Shown here one piece after another: positions 36,413-46,829 of a stretch of DNA of 64,000 nucleotides. The translations under genes were made by a program, and so were the position numbers. The stretch comes from Nageia nagi (taxonomy: Eukaryota > Pinophyta), in the NCBI GenBank assembly GCA_050084985.1, contig JBITNC010000002.1, forward strand, positions 31,000,001-31,064,000, given 5' to 3'. How positions within the stretch are numbered: the stretch's first letter is position 1; every line of letters starts with the position of its first letter. The notes beneath the pieces were generated by a model, which saw nothing but the letters and a program-made list of their open reading frames with translations, was not told the DNA's origin and did no database searches.

Positions 36413-36660
36413 ATGCTGACAGTTTTATTACAAGTCCGCATGAAACACACCGACGCGCTCTCTCCATTCAGATATTTGAGCTCTTTACACTACGATAAGC
36501 GCAAAACATTGTCAGCGACATTTCCCAATCACGCCTTCAAAGTGAGAGATGGGATATTCAATGAGTATCTTATCTATCCAGCATATGCTCTTCGAGACCG
36601 ACTTCCCAATGGAGTACTACAATGGAGGGGTCGAAATTGACTCGAAAGGAAGGAGAGAAA
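36413..36660 (+). pseudogene. Exon-like GC-richer fragment, unidentified
   Basis: Two overlapping plus-strand frames look more protein-like than the surroundings: 36413-36640 (HTDALSPFRYLSSLHYDKRK, FPNHAFKVRDGIFNEYLIYP) and 36549-36660 (LFETDFPMEYYNGGVEIDSK). The second ends near AAAGGCAAGT, a possible GC-type donor. They overlap in different frames, so at most one is real at any point, perhaps with a frameshift between. I recognise no family. Its base composition and location with the other two gene fragments suggest a captured piece of host sequence. Confidence 0.3.
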
Positions 36661-37560
36661 AGGCAAGTCTAAGGACAGTCGTTGTTTTTCTCAAATATTT
36701 TCTGTGGACAATATTCCAATTTCATGTATCGCTAAAACTTTTACTATATACTAAAATTATCATCTTCTCCACAGCCATCAAAAGAAATTTGTATATTATA
36801 TCTTAAAATCATAAAATTATAAAAGCTTTTCTAGATCTTAAAAAAATCGTAGATTCTTTCAATTAATTTTTGATGGAATTTTTAACTGCTTTGATGCTAT
36901 GAAGAATTATTTAAGTATTTCATAAGAATCAAATATCATGATATTTTCACACATATCAATAATTGGGTTGTTAAGCACATCAAGTTATATAATCAATAAT
37001 TTGGTTGTTAAGCACCAACATCATGTCTACAATGAAATAGTAGTGTACTTTAAGTAGGCACATCAAATTATATAATCCATGTTAAATATCTTAGATCATT
37101 AATTATATAACAAGATGTTTAATCTTAAATATGGATCTCCCCTATTTATGTACACATTTAAATTTTACTTAAGAGTGAAGGATATAGGGTAAAAGTATTA
37201 AGAAATACTAATATGTTAAATATAATTAAGGCTTACACATAATTACACTAAATTTAGCTTAGCTTCCAACAAAATCCTTTTTTTACAAGAAATTAGAACA
37301 CATTTTACAAGATGTTTTTTTGGCTTCTCACTCTAGATTTAACTTTATGGAATTTACTCAGACACTTCAATCCAAAATGAATCTCTAAGTATAGATTTAA
37401 TTAATATTTGTAAATACAATTGAATAATATCTTAAATTGATAATTAAAATTTGTAAAAAGGAAACATAAAAAATTTCTTTTATTTCATTGTATTTCATCT
37501 TGAACATATTAAAATTATTTATTCTTTTACCAACAAACGAAATTACTACCATTACAAATT

Positions 37561-37695
37561 TTAATGGATTTCTTTCACAAGTTCAATAGCTTTTACATAA
37601 TAAGAATTCAGAACGAAACATGGCTCTCTATCCTTTGATGGATACCAATATCTCAGGATGGCATTGGTACCACCCTCTACTTGCACACTCAAGTT
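37561..37695 (-). pseudogene. Orphan 3'-terminal exon of an unidentified host gene
   Basis: On the minus strand, right after a good acceptor (ATTTATTTTCAG), a clean 45-codon frame begins NLSVQVEGGTNAILRYWYPS and continues DREPCFVLNSYYVKAIELVK. It closes with a TAA at 37561-37563. There are no internal stops, codon use is normal and the residue mix is globular, so it looks like a real terminal exon. No upstream exon of the same gene was found between it and the SAUR fragment. I cannot name the family. It is either a captured fragment or the last exon of a gene whose other exons lie elsewhere. Confidence 0.5.
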
Positions 37696-38008
37696 CTGAA
37701 AATAAATAATAATAACATGGTCACGACACGTGGAACAGTCGATCCACTCAAACTACCGTACAATATTAAAATTTTAGGGTTACTGTACAATCTTTTACAT
37801 GATTTATCACGGTCAGGGAAGCAAATGCCAGGCAAGTTTTTACCTTCCCCCAGTTAATCTCCAAAAAGTTTCGAGAGGCATCAAAAGAAGGCTATGACCA
37901 ACTTTCCTTAACGCGATCCGTAAGCGCCATCCGTGTAGCATCTACAATCTTTTGAACATCATATTATTTGGTGCAGTTTCTGTTTGAGACTCAATCTCAA
38001 GTAATACA

Positions 38009-38233
38009 TTACCGATTACTTGTTCGAATGAGACTTCGAAGATGGTTGAAGCGATCGACATTGCAGGGAATTCTGAGAGGACCATCTTGCTCGAAGCCGT
38101 ACGCCTCCTCCACCGCCCTGAGAAGCTCACCGAAGAAAGGGTGGTGCAAATATTCTATTCGAACGATGAAGCGCTCCCTTTCTTCTCCAACGTAAACAGG
38201 AACGCATCTCTCGATTGATTTGGGAATGAATTT
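38009..38233 (-). pseudogene. SAUR (small auxin-up RNA) core fragment
   Basis: The minus-strand frame of 74 codons ending in TAA (38009-38011) reads PKSIERCVPVYVGEERERF, then IVRIEYLHHPFFGELLRAVE and EAYGFEQDGPLRIPCNVDRF, and ends HLRSLI plus six residues. This is the conserved SAUR core (VYVGEE..RF.V...YL.HP.F..LL..AEEE.GF...G.L.IPC....F). SAUR proteins are short plant regulators that inhibit PP2C.D phosphatases and promote cell expansion. The frame has no Met before an upstream stop at 38234-38236, so the usual N-terminal 20-40 residues are missing. SAUR genes normally lack introns, so this and the neighbouring terminal exon (37561-37695) belong to different genes. Plus-strand frames here are shadows. 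Confidence 0.75.
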
Positions 38234-38432
38234 TTATGATGTTTGATATTCTTCCTTCCATTTATATAATAATTTTTGAAAAGATGTGTCTTTTAATATT
38301 TCAGTCGGCTATATAATTTTAATTTTAAAAAAAATATTTTCCCGCCAATTGTTTAACGGACGGACTCACATGCGACATTTTGCTCCCCCACTCCACCCCC
38401 CATGCTGCAGCTGTAGAAACGCCTCTCGGCGT

Positions 38433-39060
38433 AATTATATGTTTAAAATTTAAAATTATATTATAAATTAGATTTTAAGTTAAGTTAAAATAAAACCTTA
38501 ACTCCTAATTGTAACCCAAACCCTCAATCCTTAATCCAAACCCTTAAATCCTAACCATATATAACCCAAAAAATCTTAATTCTTAACCTTAAACTTAAAC
38601 CTAAACCCCTAACCCTTAAACCTTAACCCCTAACCTAAACCTTTAATGCTTACCCCTAACTATAACTTTTAACTACAACCTCTACATTCTAATCATAACC
38701 CTAACCATAACCATAACCTTTAAATCCTAACCATATTCCTTAAACCCTAACCTTTACCCTTAAATTTTAAGTTAAGTTAAAATAAAATCCTAACTTCTAA
38801 CCCTAACCCAAACCCTTTACCCTTAATAAATTTATAATTTAAATTTTTAATAAATTATATATTTAAAATTAAAAATTTAAAAATAATAATATAAATTAAA
38901 TTTTAATCCAAGTTAAAATAAAACACTAACTCGTAACCCAAACCCTTCAAATTGTATTATAAATTAAATTTAAAATTGTATTATATTATAAATTAAAATT
39001 AAAATTATATTATATTATAAATTAAGTTAAAATTCTAAATTATAAATGAATTATTGACTT
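38433..39060. repeat. Degenerate telomere-like array, right part
   Basis: Continuation of the 32960-34510 array: AT-rich spacer (AATTATATGTTTAAAATT), then CCTTAACTCCTAA, AACCCTTAAATCC and similar units, fading after about 38940. Confidence 0.8.
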
Positions 39061-40087
39061 GTTATATATAAAAATGGAGATCATGTGATCATAAAATAAA
39101 AAAGAAAAGAAAAAGAAGAGCTATATGAATTTTTGGTATGTTTATGTATATTTTTGTATAAAATTTTCAAATTTTGTTAATTTTTTACAACAAAATTGAA
39201 ACCCAAATTTGCAAATTTTGTAAAATGATTGATAATCTAATTTTAAAATTTGTTTAATTTTGTAAATCTTATTTTTTTCAAACCGTAGGTTTAATTAATC
39301 AAATTTTAGTAAAAGAATCTATCTAGAGTCTAGAGTTTTCATTTTCCTACGTTTAATTCATCAAATTCTAGTAAAACAAATTATCTAGGGTTTGGGGTTT
39401 TCATTTTTTATTAGTTTAAGAGGGGTTTTTTTGTATATTTTTATTTTGGCATAAAATATATCAAATCTACATAAAAATATTGTATTTGCATAAAAAATAT
39501 TAAATACTTATTACAAAAATGATTTTGAAAGTAAAAAATTGGATTTAGAATACTTACCTGTAAATCTGGCTGTAAATTTGACAAATTTGACCTAGATCTA
39601 ACAAAAAATAGTCCAAATCTAACTGTTATGCCCCCCTCTCCTAGGAAAAACCCTCTCTGCCCTATCCCTCTCGTGAAATTTGATTGAAAAAATGATTAGT
39701 GGGGTATGTGGGACATTACTTTTTTATTTTTTTATAATTCTGTGTTCGGCTTGACGCATTGCTTGATGCATCATGCCGAGAAAAAAATAAAAAAAATTCC
39801 AAAAATTACCAAATTAATGCTTAAAAAATATTTAAACATACTTAAAAATATTATATTAGATTCAAAAATATACTTAAAAAATATTATGTAGTTTTAAAAA
39901 TACGTAAAAAATATACCTAAATAATTTAAAATTGTATTTAGATAAAAATACATAAAAAATATTACATACATAAAATACTTTAAAAATATTATATTGAATT
40001 CATAAATATATACTTTTAAATTTTTTAAATATTTTTAAAAATATGTAAATAAATTAAATTGATTAGTAAAAAAATTAAATAATTAAA
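39061..40087. other. AT-rich, low complexity, no gene recognised
   Basis: Rich in AAAATATT-type runs. Near 39747-39781 a GC-richer stem (CTTGACGCATTGCTTGATGCATCATG) resembles the GCATCA subterminal motifs of the CACTA element. Confidence 0.4.
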
Positions 40088-40810
40088 TACTATACGTCAA
40101 TGTCAATGTTAATGATATATCAATATCAATGTTAATGTTAATGCTATGTTAATGTGATATCTAGCATATCGAGCCTAGAGCTCGCATCGGTTAAACAAGG
40201 TTTAGATTGTTGACGATGGAAGTAGAGTTGTAATGACCACTTCCAATATACCATTATGTGACTCATTGGCAAGATATGGTAATGCTATATATCAATGTCA
40301 ATGTTAATGCTATGCCAATGTTGATGCAATGCAATGTAAATATTATGTTCATGTTCTTTTAATAGTAATGTTAATCCTATTACAATGTTAATGCAACGTT
40401 AAAGTTATGTGAATGTTCTGTTAATGTTATGCATCTAGTGTTAATGTTATGTTAACATTAATGATATGTTGATACTGTGTCAATTTTTATGTGAATACAA
40501 TATTTATGTTATTTTGATGGTAATGTATATGTTATGTTAATGTCATGTTAATATAGTTAATGCGATGTTAATGATATATTAATATAGTTAATGTTATGTT
40601 AGTGTTAATGCGATGTTAATGCTATGTTAATATAGTTAATGTTATGTTAGTGTTAATGTGATGTTGATGTCATGCTAATATAGATAATGCAATGTTAATG
40701 CCATGCTAATATAGATAATGAGACATTAATGTTATGTTAATGCTATGTTAATATAGTTAATGTGATGTTAGTGTTAAAGCGATGCTAATTTCATGTTAAT
40801 ATAGTTGTTA
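40088..40810. repeat. TTAATG-based minisatellite
   Basis: Dozens of variants of GTTAATGCTATG and GTTAATGTGATG, organised from about 40540 to 40800 into a longer unit containing TTAATATAGTTAATG and TTAGTGTTAATG. It is interrupted at 40162-40280 by the non-repetitive block described next. Confidence 0.85.
40162..40280. repeat. Direct repeat, copy 1 (about 120 bp)
   Basis: Matches 41174-41293 in the same orientation. Shared phrases include GTAGAGTTGTAATGACCACT and TCCAATAT.CCATTAT.TGACT. Confidence 0.8.
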
Positions 40811-40926
40811 ATATAGTTATTTTGTTTTTTAGATGCATATGCATGATGCCTTTAAAATGAACATCAATGAGTTGGAGGTGATGACCAACCATTGATTCTA
40901 ATTTTCTTAAGTTCCCACCACCATAA

Positions 40927-41202
40927 TTATTGAGCCATAAGATTTGATTTCCAAAGTAGTCTTCCCCTAGGATAGGAGTCATTACTTTTTGCCAAATGAC
41001 TATAAATAAAGGAGATGGGAGTTGCATGGGCGACACCAATGATGGTTACATCATTAAGGGTTGATATTCTTGGCAAGCTATTAACTACTCGCTCAATGAA
41101 ATTCCCTATGTCCCATTGCATAATGGGGACACATATAGTCACACCATGCCAAGACTTAGCCTTAGGAATCCTTTTAGCTATCATATTGATCTTGGAGCTC
41201 AC
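40927..41202 (-). other. Open frame between direct repeats, unidentified
   Basis: A 91-codon minus-strand frame with SKINMIAKRIPKAKSWHGVT, CVPIMQWDIGNFIERVVNSL and VTIIGVAHATPISFIYSHLA. It looks more protein-like than random AT-rich frames, and its start overlaps the second direct repeat. No family is recognised; it may be part of a decayed retroelement. Confidence 0.3.
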
Positions 41203-41293
41203 ATCGGTTAGGCAAGGGTTAGATTGTTAATGGTATAGGTAGAGTTGTAATGACCACTTCCAATATATCATTATATGACTTGTTGGTAATATA
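41174..41293. repeat. Direct repeat, copy 2 (about 120 bp)
   Basis: Second copy of 40162-40280, 1.0 kb downstream, in single-copy-looking context. Confidence 0.8.
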
Positions 41294-41559
41294 TAATAAA
41301 CCCAACTTATAGTTTTCAACCTTATTTTCACACCTGACTAGTATATATTCTAGGAATATTAAAAACTTTAAAAAATATCTTCACATCACTCACATTAATA
41401 ATATTTAATCAATTTGTGAAGTTGTAAGAAAGATAACAATATCACATTTCATGATAAAGTAATTAGGCATATAGATTGTTTGATGTATATTTGAAAAGTT
41501 GTAAGAAAAATAAATATTATATTTTCTTAATTAGACATATAGGTTGTTCAAATACTAAA

Positions 41560-43365
41560 CTCTAAATATTTAACCTTAAACCTTAAATATATGACCTTAT
41601 ACTTTAAACCTTAAACCTTAAATTATAAAATCTAAACCCAAAACCTTAAACCTTAAATCCTAAATCCTAAACCCTAAATATTTAACCCTAAACCCTAAAT
41701 CCTAATTCTTAAACCTTACATCCTAAACTATAAACCCTAAACCTTGCATCCTAAATCCTAATCCCTATATCCTAAACCCTAAACCCTATATCTTATATTG
41801 TAAACCCTACATCCTAAACCCTAAACCCTAAACCTTAAATCATTTAATCCAATGTGTTTAACCTTAAACCCTAAACCTTAAATCTTAAACCCTACATCTT
41901 AAACCTTAAACCCTACATCCTAAATCTTAAACCCTATACCATACATCCTTTAATTCAATGCATTTAACCCTATATTCTAAATATTTTTCACTAAACCTTA
42001 AACCCTAAATTTTAAATCTTAAACTCTAAATCCTAAATACTAAACCCTAGATGCTAAACCCTACATCCTAAACCCTAAACCCTACATCTTAAACCCTAAA
42101 CCTTACATCCTTTAATCCAATGTGTTTAACCATGAATCTTAAATATTTAACCCTAAACCTTAAATCTTAAACCCTAAATACTAAACCTTCACCTTTAAAT
42201 AGTAAATCCTAAATCTTAAATCCTAAACCTTAAACTTTAGATACTAAACCTTAAATATTTAACCTTCAACCTTAAACCCTACATCTTAAACCCTAAACCT
42301 TAAATCCTAAACCCTAAACCCTACATCCTAAACCCTAAACTCTACATCATTTTGTCTAATATGTTTAATCGTAAGTGTCAAACCCTAAACCCTAAATCTT
42401 AAATCCTAAACCATAGACCCTAAATACTAAACCTTAACCCTTATAACCTAAACCCTAAATCTTAAATTCTAAACCCTAAACCATAGATACCAAATCCTAA
42501 ATATTTAACCCTAAACTTTAAATTTTAAATCCTAAACCTTAAACCCTAAATATTTAACCATGAACCTTAAATATTTAATCTTTAACCTTAAACCTTAATC
42601 TTTAAACCCTAAACCTTAAATCATAAAACCTACATCCTAAACCTTAAACCTTACATCCTAAATTCTAAACCCTAAACCCTACATCATTTAATCAATGTGT
42701 TTAGCCTTGAACCTTAAATATTTAACCTTGAACCCTTAAACCCTAAAATCTAAATCTTAAATCCTAAACCTAGATACCAAATCCTAAATATTTAACCCTA
42801 AACATTAAACCTTAAATCTTAAATCCTAAACCCTACATCTTAAATCGTAAATATTTAACCTTGGACCTTAAATATTTAACCCTTAACCTTAAATTGTAAA
42901 CCCTAAATCTTAAATCCTAAACACTACATCCTAAATGCTAAATTCTAAACCCTAAACCTTACATCCTTTAATCTAATGTGTTTAACCCTAAACCTTAAAT
43001 ATTTAACTGTAAATCTTAATCCTTAAATCTTAAAACCTAAACCCTAAATACTAAACCTTAACCTTTAAACCCTAAACCTTAAATCTTAAACCCTAAACCC
43101 TAAATACTAAATCCTATATATTTAAACCTGAACCTGAAACCCTAAACACTAAACCCTACATCTTAAATCATTAAACCCCACATCTTAAACCTTAAATCAT
43201 AAACCCTACATATTAAACCTTAAACCTTACATAATTTTATCTAATGCATTTAACCTTAAACCTTAAATCTTTAATCTTAAACTCTAAACCTTAAATACAA
43301 AACCTTAACCTTTAAACCCTAAACCTTAAATCTTAAATCCTAAATCCTAAACCTTGTTAGCTAAC
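41560..43365. repeat. Second telomere-like array (AAACCCTAAATCCT type)
   Basis: Variants of AAACCCTAAA and AAACCTTAAATCTTAAA fill about 1.8 kb. A recurrent punctuating phrase CATCCTTTAATCCAATGTG plus TTTAACC occurs near 41830, 41945, 42106, 42346, 42681, 42961 and 43230, giving irregular higher-order spacing of 112-335 bp. It lacks the AT-rich spacers of the first array, so it is a distinct satellite. Confidence 0.85.
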
Positions 43366-43870
43366 TTCAAATACTACTAACATGTTAATAACATAAAAAT
43401 GTTAGATCTTAGCCAATTACTCTAGCATAAACTTGTTAGTATATATATCAAATTTCAACTTTGAAATAAGAAATTGAAATAGACTAACCATTGAAGTTTC
43501 AAATAAAAAATTGAAACAAGTTTAGATGTTAGATATACCTAAAATTTGAGAAGAGTTACCTCCAACTTACCAAGTAGAAATTTGAGGAGATTACCATAAG
43601 AATGGATTTGATACCACTTGATGGAATTGAAGGATTACATAAACCAAGATCACCTTGAAGCTTCTACAACAAATATAACATTCATCCTTCTAGAAAAGTA
43701 ATAACCAATCACATAAAAAATAACACATCATGTATAGTGGTTCCTTCATCTCTTGGAAGTACATGCACTTTGAACCATCATTCTATTACTTCTCATAATA
43801 TAACTCTCCTACAAATTCTCAAGAATTTTTCTACAAAAATTTTTCTACAAATATCCAATAAGAGCATTCC
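43366..43870. other. AT-rich, no gene recognised
   Basis: Nothing recognisable between the satellite and the small exon-like blocks that follow. Confidence 0.35.
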
Positions 43871-43879
43871 TATAACTCT

Positions 43880-44185
43880 ATAAGACCATTAATTCATGAG
43901 AGGACATATATTTCATCATCAGATGATGAAGATTATGTTGATGATCAGATAACGCCAAACATTCATCTTAGGAGAACAAATATATCTTCAAATGAAAATG
44001 AAGTATATATTATGAATGTATACTCAAATTTTATTAGATAAGTAAAAATGTAAAATCAATTAAATTTTCACTTTGATGAAATTATATACATTTATTAACT
44101 AGTTAATATTGTGGATAATGTTACAGGATCATCATCAATCTTCATCTTCAAAGGATGATGATGATGATCATAAGCTAATTAATTA
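43880..44185 (+). other. Two small exon-like acidic blocks
   Basis: The first block (about 43880-44040) reads RPLIHERTYISSSDDEDYVD, DQITPNIHLRRTNISSNENE and ends in a stop near a GTAAAA. After an AT-rich gap, a second block (about 44128-44183) reads QDHHQSSSSKDDDDDHKLIN and a stop. They may be the acidic C-terminal end of a transposon protein upstream of the SET-domain ORF. No family is recognised. Confidence 0.25.
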
Positions 44186-44189
44186 GCAT

Positions 44190-45215
44190 GACTTTTTAAT
44201 TTGATTTTCAATTTTTTCATGAAGGATTTTCTTATTTGTATTGATGTTTATATTAGGCTCAACAAATTTTTTTATTAACCTCAATTAAGTCTTCAATTGG
44301 AAGAGATAAAGTAGCCACAAAGTTGTGTCCAACAGGATGTGCATTTGGTTAAGTGCAAGAAGTTGAGTCCCACTTTTGGCTAAAAAGTAGAACTATTTTA
44401 CTTGATCTTCACATTTCATCATAATTGATCTCAAAATTTGAAATACTTAGAGTTGAAATCTTGAAAAAGGTCACTTTAGTGAAAATGTAGTGCTCAATGT
44501 CTAGCTTTCAAATATATAATTTATTCCAATACGTAGATCACAGAAATAAATTTTTGATAGGCATGTTTAAAACCCTCTATTTAAAAAATACAATTTTAGA
44601 ACCACACCCCCATCATGTCCCTCAAATATAATTGGACCTAAATTAAAATATTTTGTGAAATCCTTTTGGGTAAAGATACCTAAGACATTAAAGATTATGG
44701 AGGATATTTTTTCTAATTTTTTCATGAAAATTAGTTTTTTATTAATTTTTGTTAGACCTAATTATCATTTCAAAAAATGCTCATGTCCCTCAAGCATAAT
44801 TTGACCTAAAATGATCATTTTTAATTAATTTTTTTAAAACTTATGGATAATTCTATGCAGATTGTGAACATATATTTTATTTTTCATAATTCCAAAAAGA
44901 TAAAAAGTTATTTAGTAAATACAAAACCCTATTTTTTAAAGTTTATGTACCCTCTTTCGTTGGAAATTATATTAAAAATATAAAATCTAATCCAATTATA
45001 AAATAAATAGCATATTTGAAATCTACACTCTCTCATCCATAATCCTACAAAATTTCATGAAAATATGCTTTGAAAATCATCATTAAACACATGCCCAAAG
45101 TCAGTAAACTCCATTACCATTGTTATGACCATGAAGTTGCAAGTAGAAAGCTAAGGTTCAAGCCATCAAACCTAATATTGAGGGAAAAGGGTAGGTAAGA
45201 ATTTTGAATTTGAGT
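44190..45215. other. AT-rich, no gene recognised
   Basis: No sustained frames or repeats noticed. Confidence 0.4.
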
Positions 45216-45219
45216 ATCA

Positions 45220-45362
45220 AGATCCTGGGGGGCAAGATCTTAGGGCAAGATCCTGATCCCCCCATTTATTTATAGTATTCTAGGATCACGATTCCTGGGG
45301 GTGGGATCCTGACCCTGCTATCCTGATCCTGGCTTGAGGATCCTGAACTAGATGAGGATCGA
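45220..45362. repeat. GATCCTG-rich GC island
   Basis: At least five GATCCTG motifs plus GATTCCTGGGGG and GATCCCCCC variants on both strands in 140 bp, in otherwise very AT-rich DNA. Several pairs could form short stems (CCTGGGGGG with GATCCCCCC). Confidence 0.6.
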
Positions 45363-45429
45363 TATCTCAACCTTACATTAAATAAACTAATTCCCATGAG
45401 TTCCTCCAAAGTGGGACTCAAGTTCTTGC

Positions 45430-46462
45430 ACTTACCCATTTCCAGGAGCTAACCAATAGATGAAAATGTGATAGAAGGATTTAATGACCCTATCACTCTT
45501 TATTATAGAGCACTTATTATATGTGGTTTTTCAAGATGTAAGGGTTGGAAAAAACATCAAAGGTGAGATTTAGAGATACATTATTATGAAATTGATGGTC
45601 TACCAAATATAGAGGGAGCATTACCTCCTACAGTTAAGAAAGATCTCATTGGTCTAGTTGAACTTACTAGATGTGTTGAACATCTAAAAGAGAATGTTAG
45701 GCCTAAAATACTAGAATATGTAGATTCATCAGATGAAGATAAAGCAAAACAATGTACAAGAATAAGAAATGAATGATGACTTCATTAATTACTGCCAAAT
45801 GTTGAGCTAATCGAGTTACCAAATGAGAGTGTTAGTGATTTGCATTTAGCACCTAATTATGTACATTTATACAAGTCTACCTATGACTACAAGGCACATG
45901 GTGCATGGCCAATAAGAAAACCTTTTCCAAAATATTATTAACAATTCACTTATTATGGTCATTCATATATGATAAAACCTTCTAATATACCTAATGCGGG
46001 CATGGGTTTGTTTATATTATCAAATGTGTGAGTTCATTCATTCACTGAAAAAGAACCATTAATGCCATTTTGTGGGCCAATTTATAGTATAATGAATTGG
46101 AGGATATTAACATCATACTTTTTTAGTATGGCTAAATATGGTATGTGTGGAAATGCAACATCACAAACAAAGATTCATAACATTTGTACATTAATGATCG
46201 ATCGAAGATACATGGAAACATTGTAAGATATATAAATAGCTCCAAAGGCATAGACAGTCCAACAAATTATATTTTTGTAGAATATGCAAATGATAAATAT
46301 TACTTTATGCCTAGAAAAAGGAAAATTTTGGTAGGTGTGACTCCTATTGTAACTCTTACCTCTAGTGATGAGATCTTAATGCATTATAATATCAATAAAT
46401 ATATTCCAGCATGTAAGAGACATATGGATTCAGGAGATCCAAATGTATTTATTAAACCATGA
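45430..46462 (+). pseudogene. Decayed SET-domain protein inside the CACTA element
   Basis: The plus strand reads, through a few stops and at least one frameshift, as an N-terminal part (GLPNIEGALPPTVKKDLIGL, RPKILEYVDSSDEDKAKQCT, ELPNESVSDLHLAPNYVHLY) followed by a SET-like domain. SET features are KPSNIPNAGMGLFI (opening strand, near 45972-46015), FCGPIYSIMNWR, then in the frame at 46184-46462 HGNIVRYINSSKGIDSPTNY (the GN..R.IN signature, with SSKG in place of HSC), FVEYANDKYYF and DEILMHYN (the E.L..Y motif). SET domains transfer methyl groups to lysine. Post-SET cysteines are absent. It sits 0.4 kb before Tnp2 on the same strand. As it stands it cannot be translated. A captured host gene or a native cargo gene of this CACTA family are both possible. 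Confidence 0.65.
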
Positions 46463-46829
46463 AAAAAGCAAAAAGAAAATGGAGATTGTAGTATAAATTG
46501 AATAATGTTGTAGTACTAGGAATGCAATTATGAATTTAGATTATGTTATTTGCTAGTTTGTTAAAGATCCTTAAGGGAGGTTGCTTGTTGAAGAACCTAA
46601 CTATTGGAATTGTTGATAAATTTTTACTTAAACTCATGTTACTTGTTATAGTTTGATAATGATGTTACTTGTGTAGTTTTTACTTAAACTTATGTACTTG
46701 TTAAAGTTATTTACATATGCTTATTGGATTTTGCAAATACTTGTTAAAGTTATTTTTTTAATTATATTAATTATTTGTAATAATTAATTTTAGAAGCACA
46801 TCATACTACAACAGATACATAAGATGAAT

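Larger units (their letters stand above)
34516..38432. mobile_element. Candidate 3.9-kb insertion carrying gene fragments (copy A)
   Basis: The satellite array stops at 34515 and resumes at 38433. Joining the flanks (TTTTTAATAAA and AATTATATG) recreates the array unit TAATAAATTATATG with only AA duplicated, so the block between looks like a single insertion. Its left part is the perfect palindrome (34516-34673). Its right end (38372-38432, GACATTTTGCTCCCCC ... ACGCCTCTCGGCGT) matches the right end of copy B. ACGCCGAGAG near the left end and CTCTCGGCGT at the right end form a possible 10-bp inverted repeat. The interior contains GC-richer gene-like pieces (36413-36660, 37561-37695, 38009-38233). 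No transposase is inside. The class (Pack-type DNA transposon, foldback or other) is unresolved. Confidence 0.5.

Noticed and set aside
37968-38195. Plus-strand open frame, including a tempting first-exon reading with a GTAAAC donor
   Set aside because: The minus-strand frame over the same bases is a clear SAUR core, so the plus-strand reading is a shadow.
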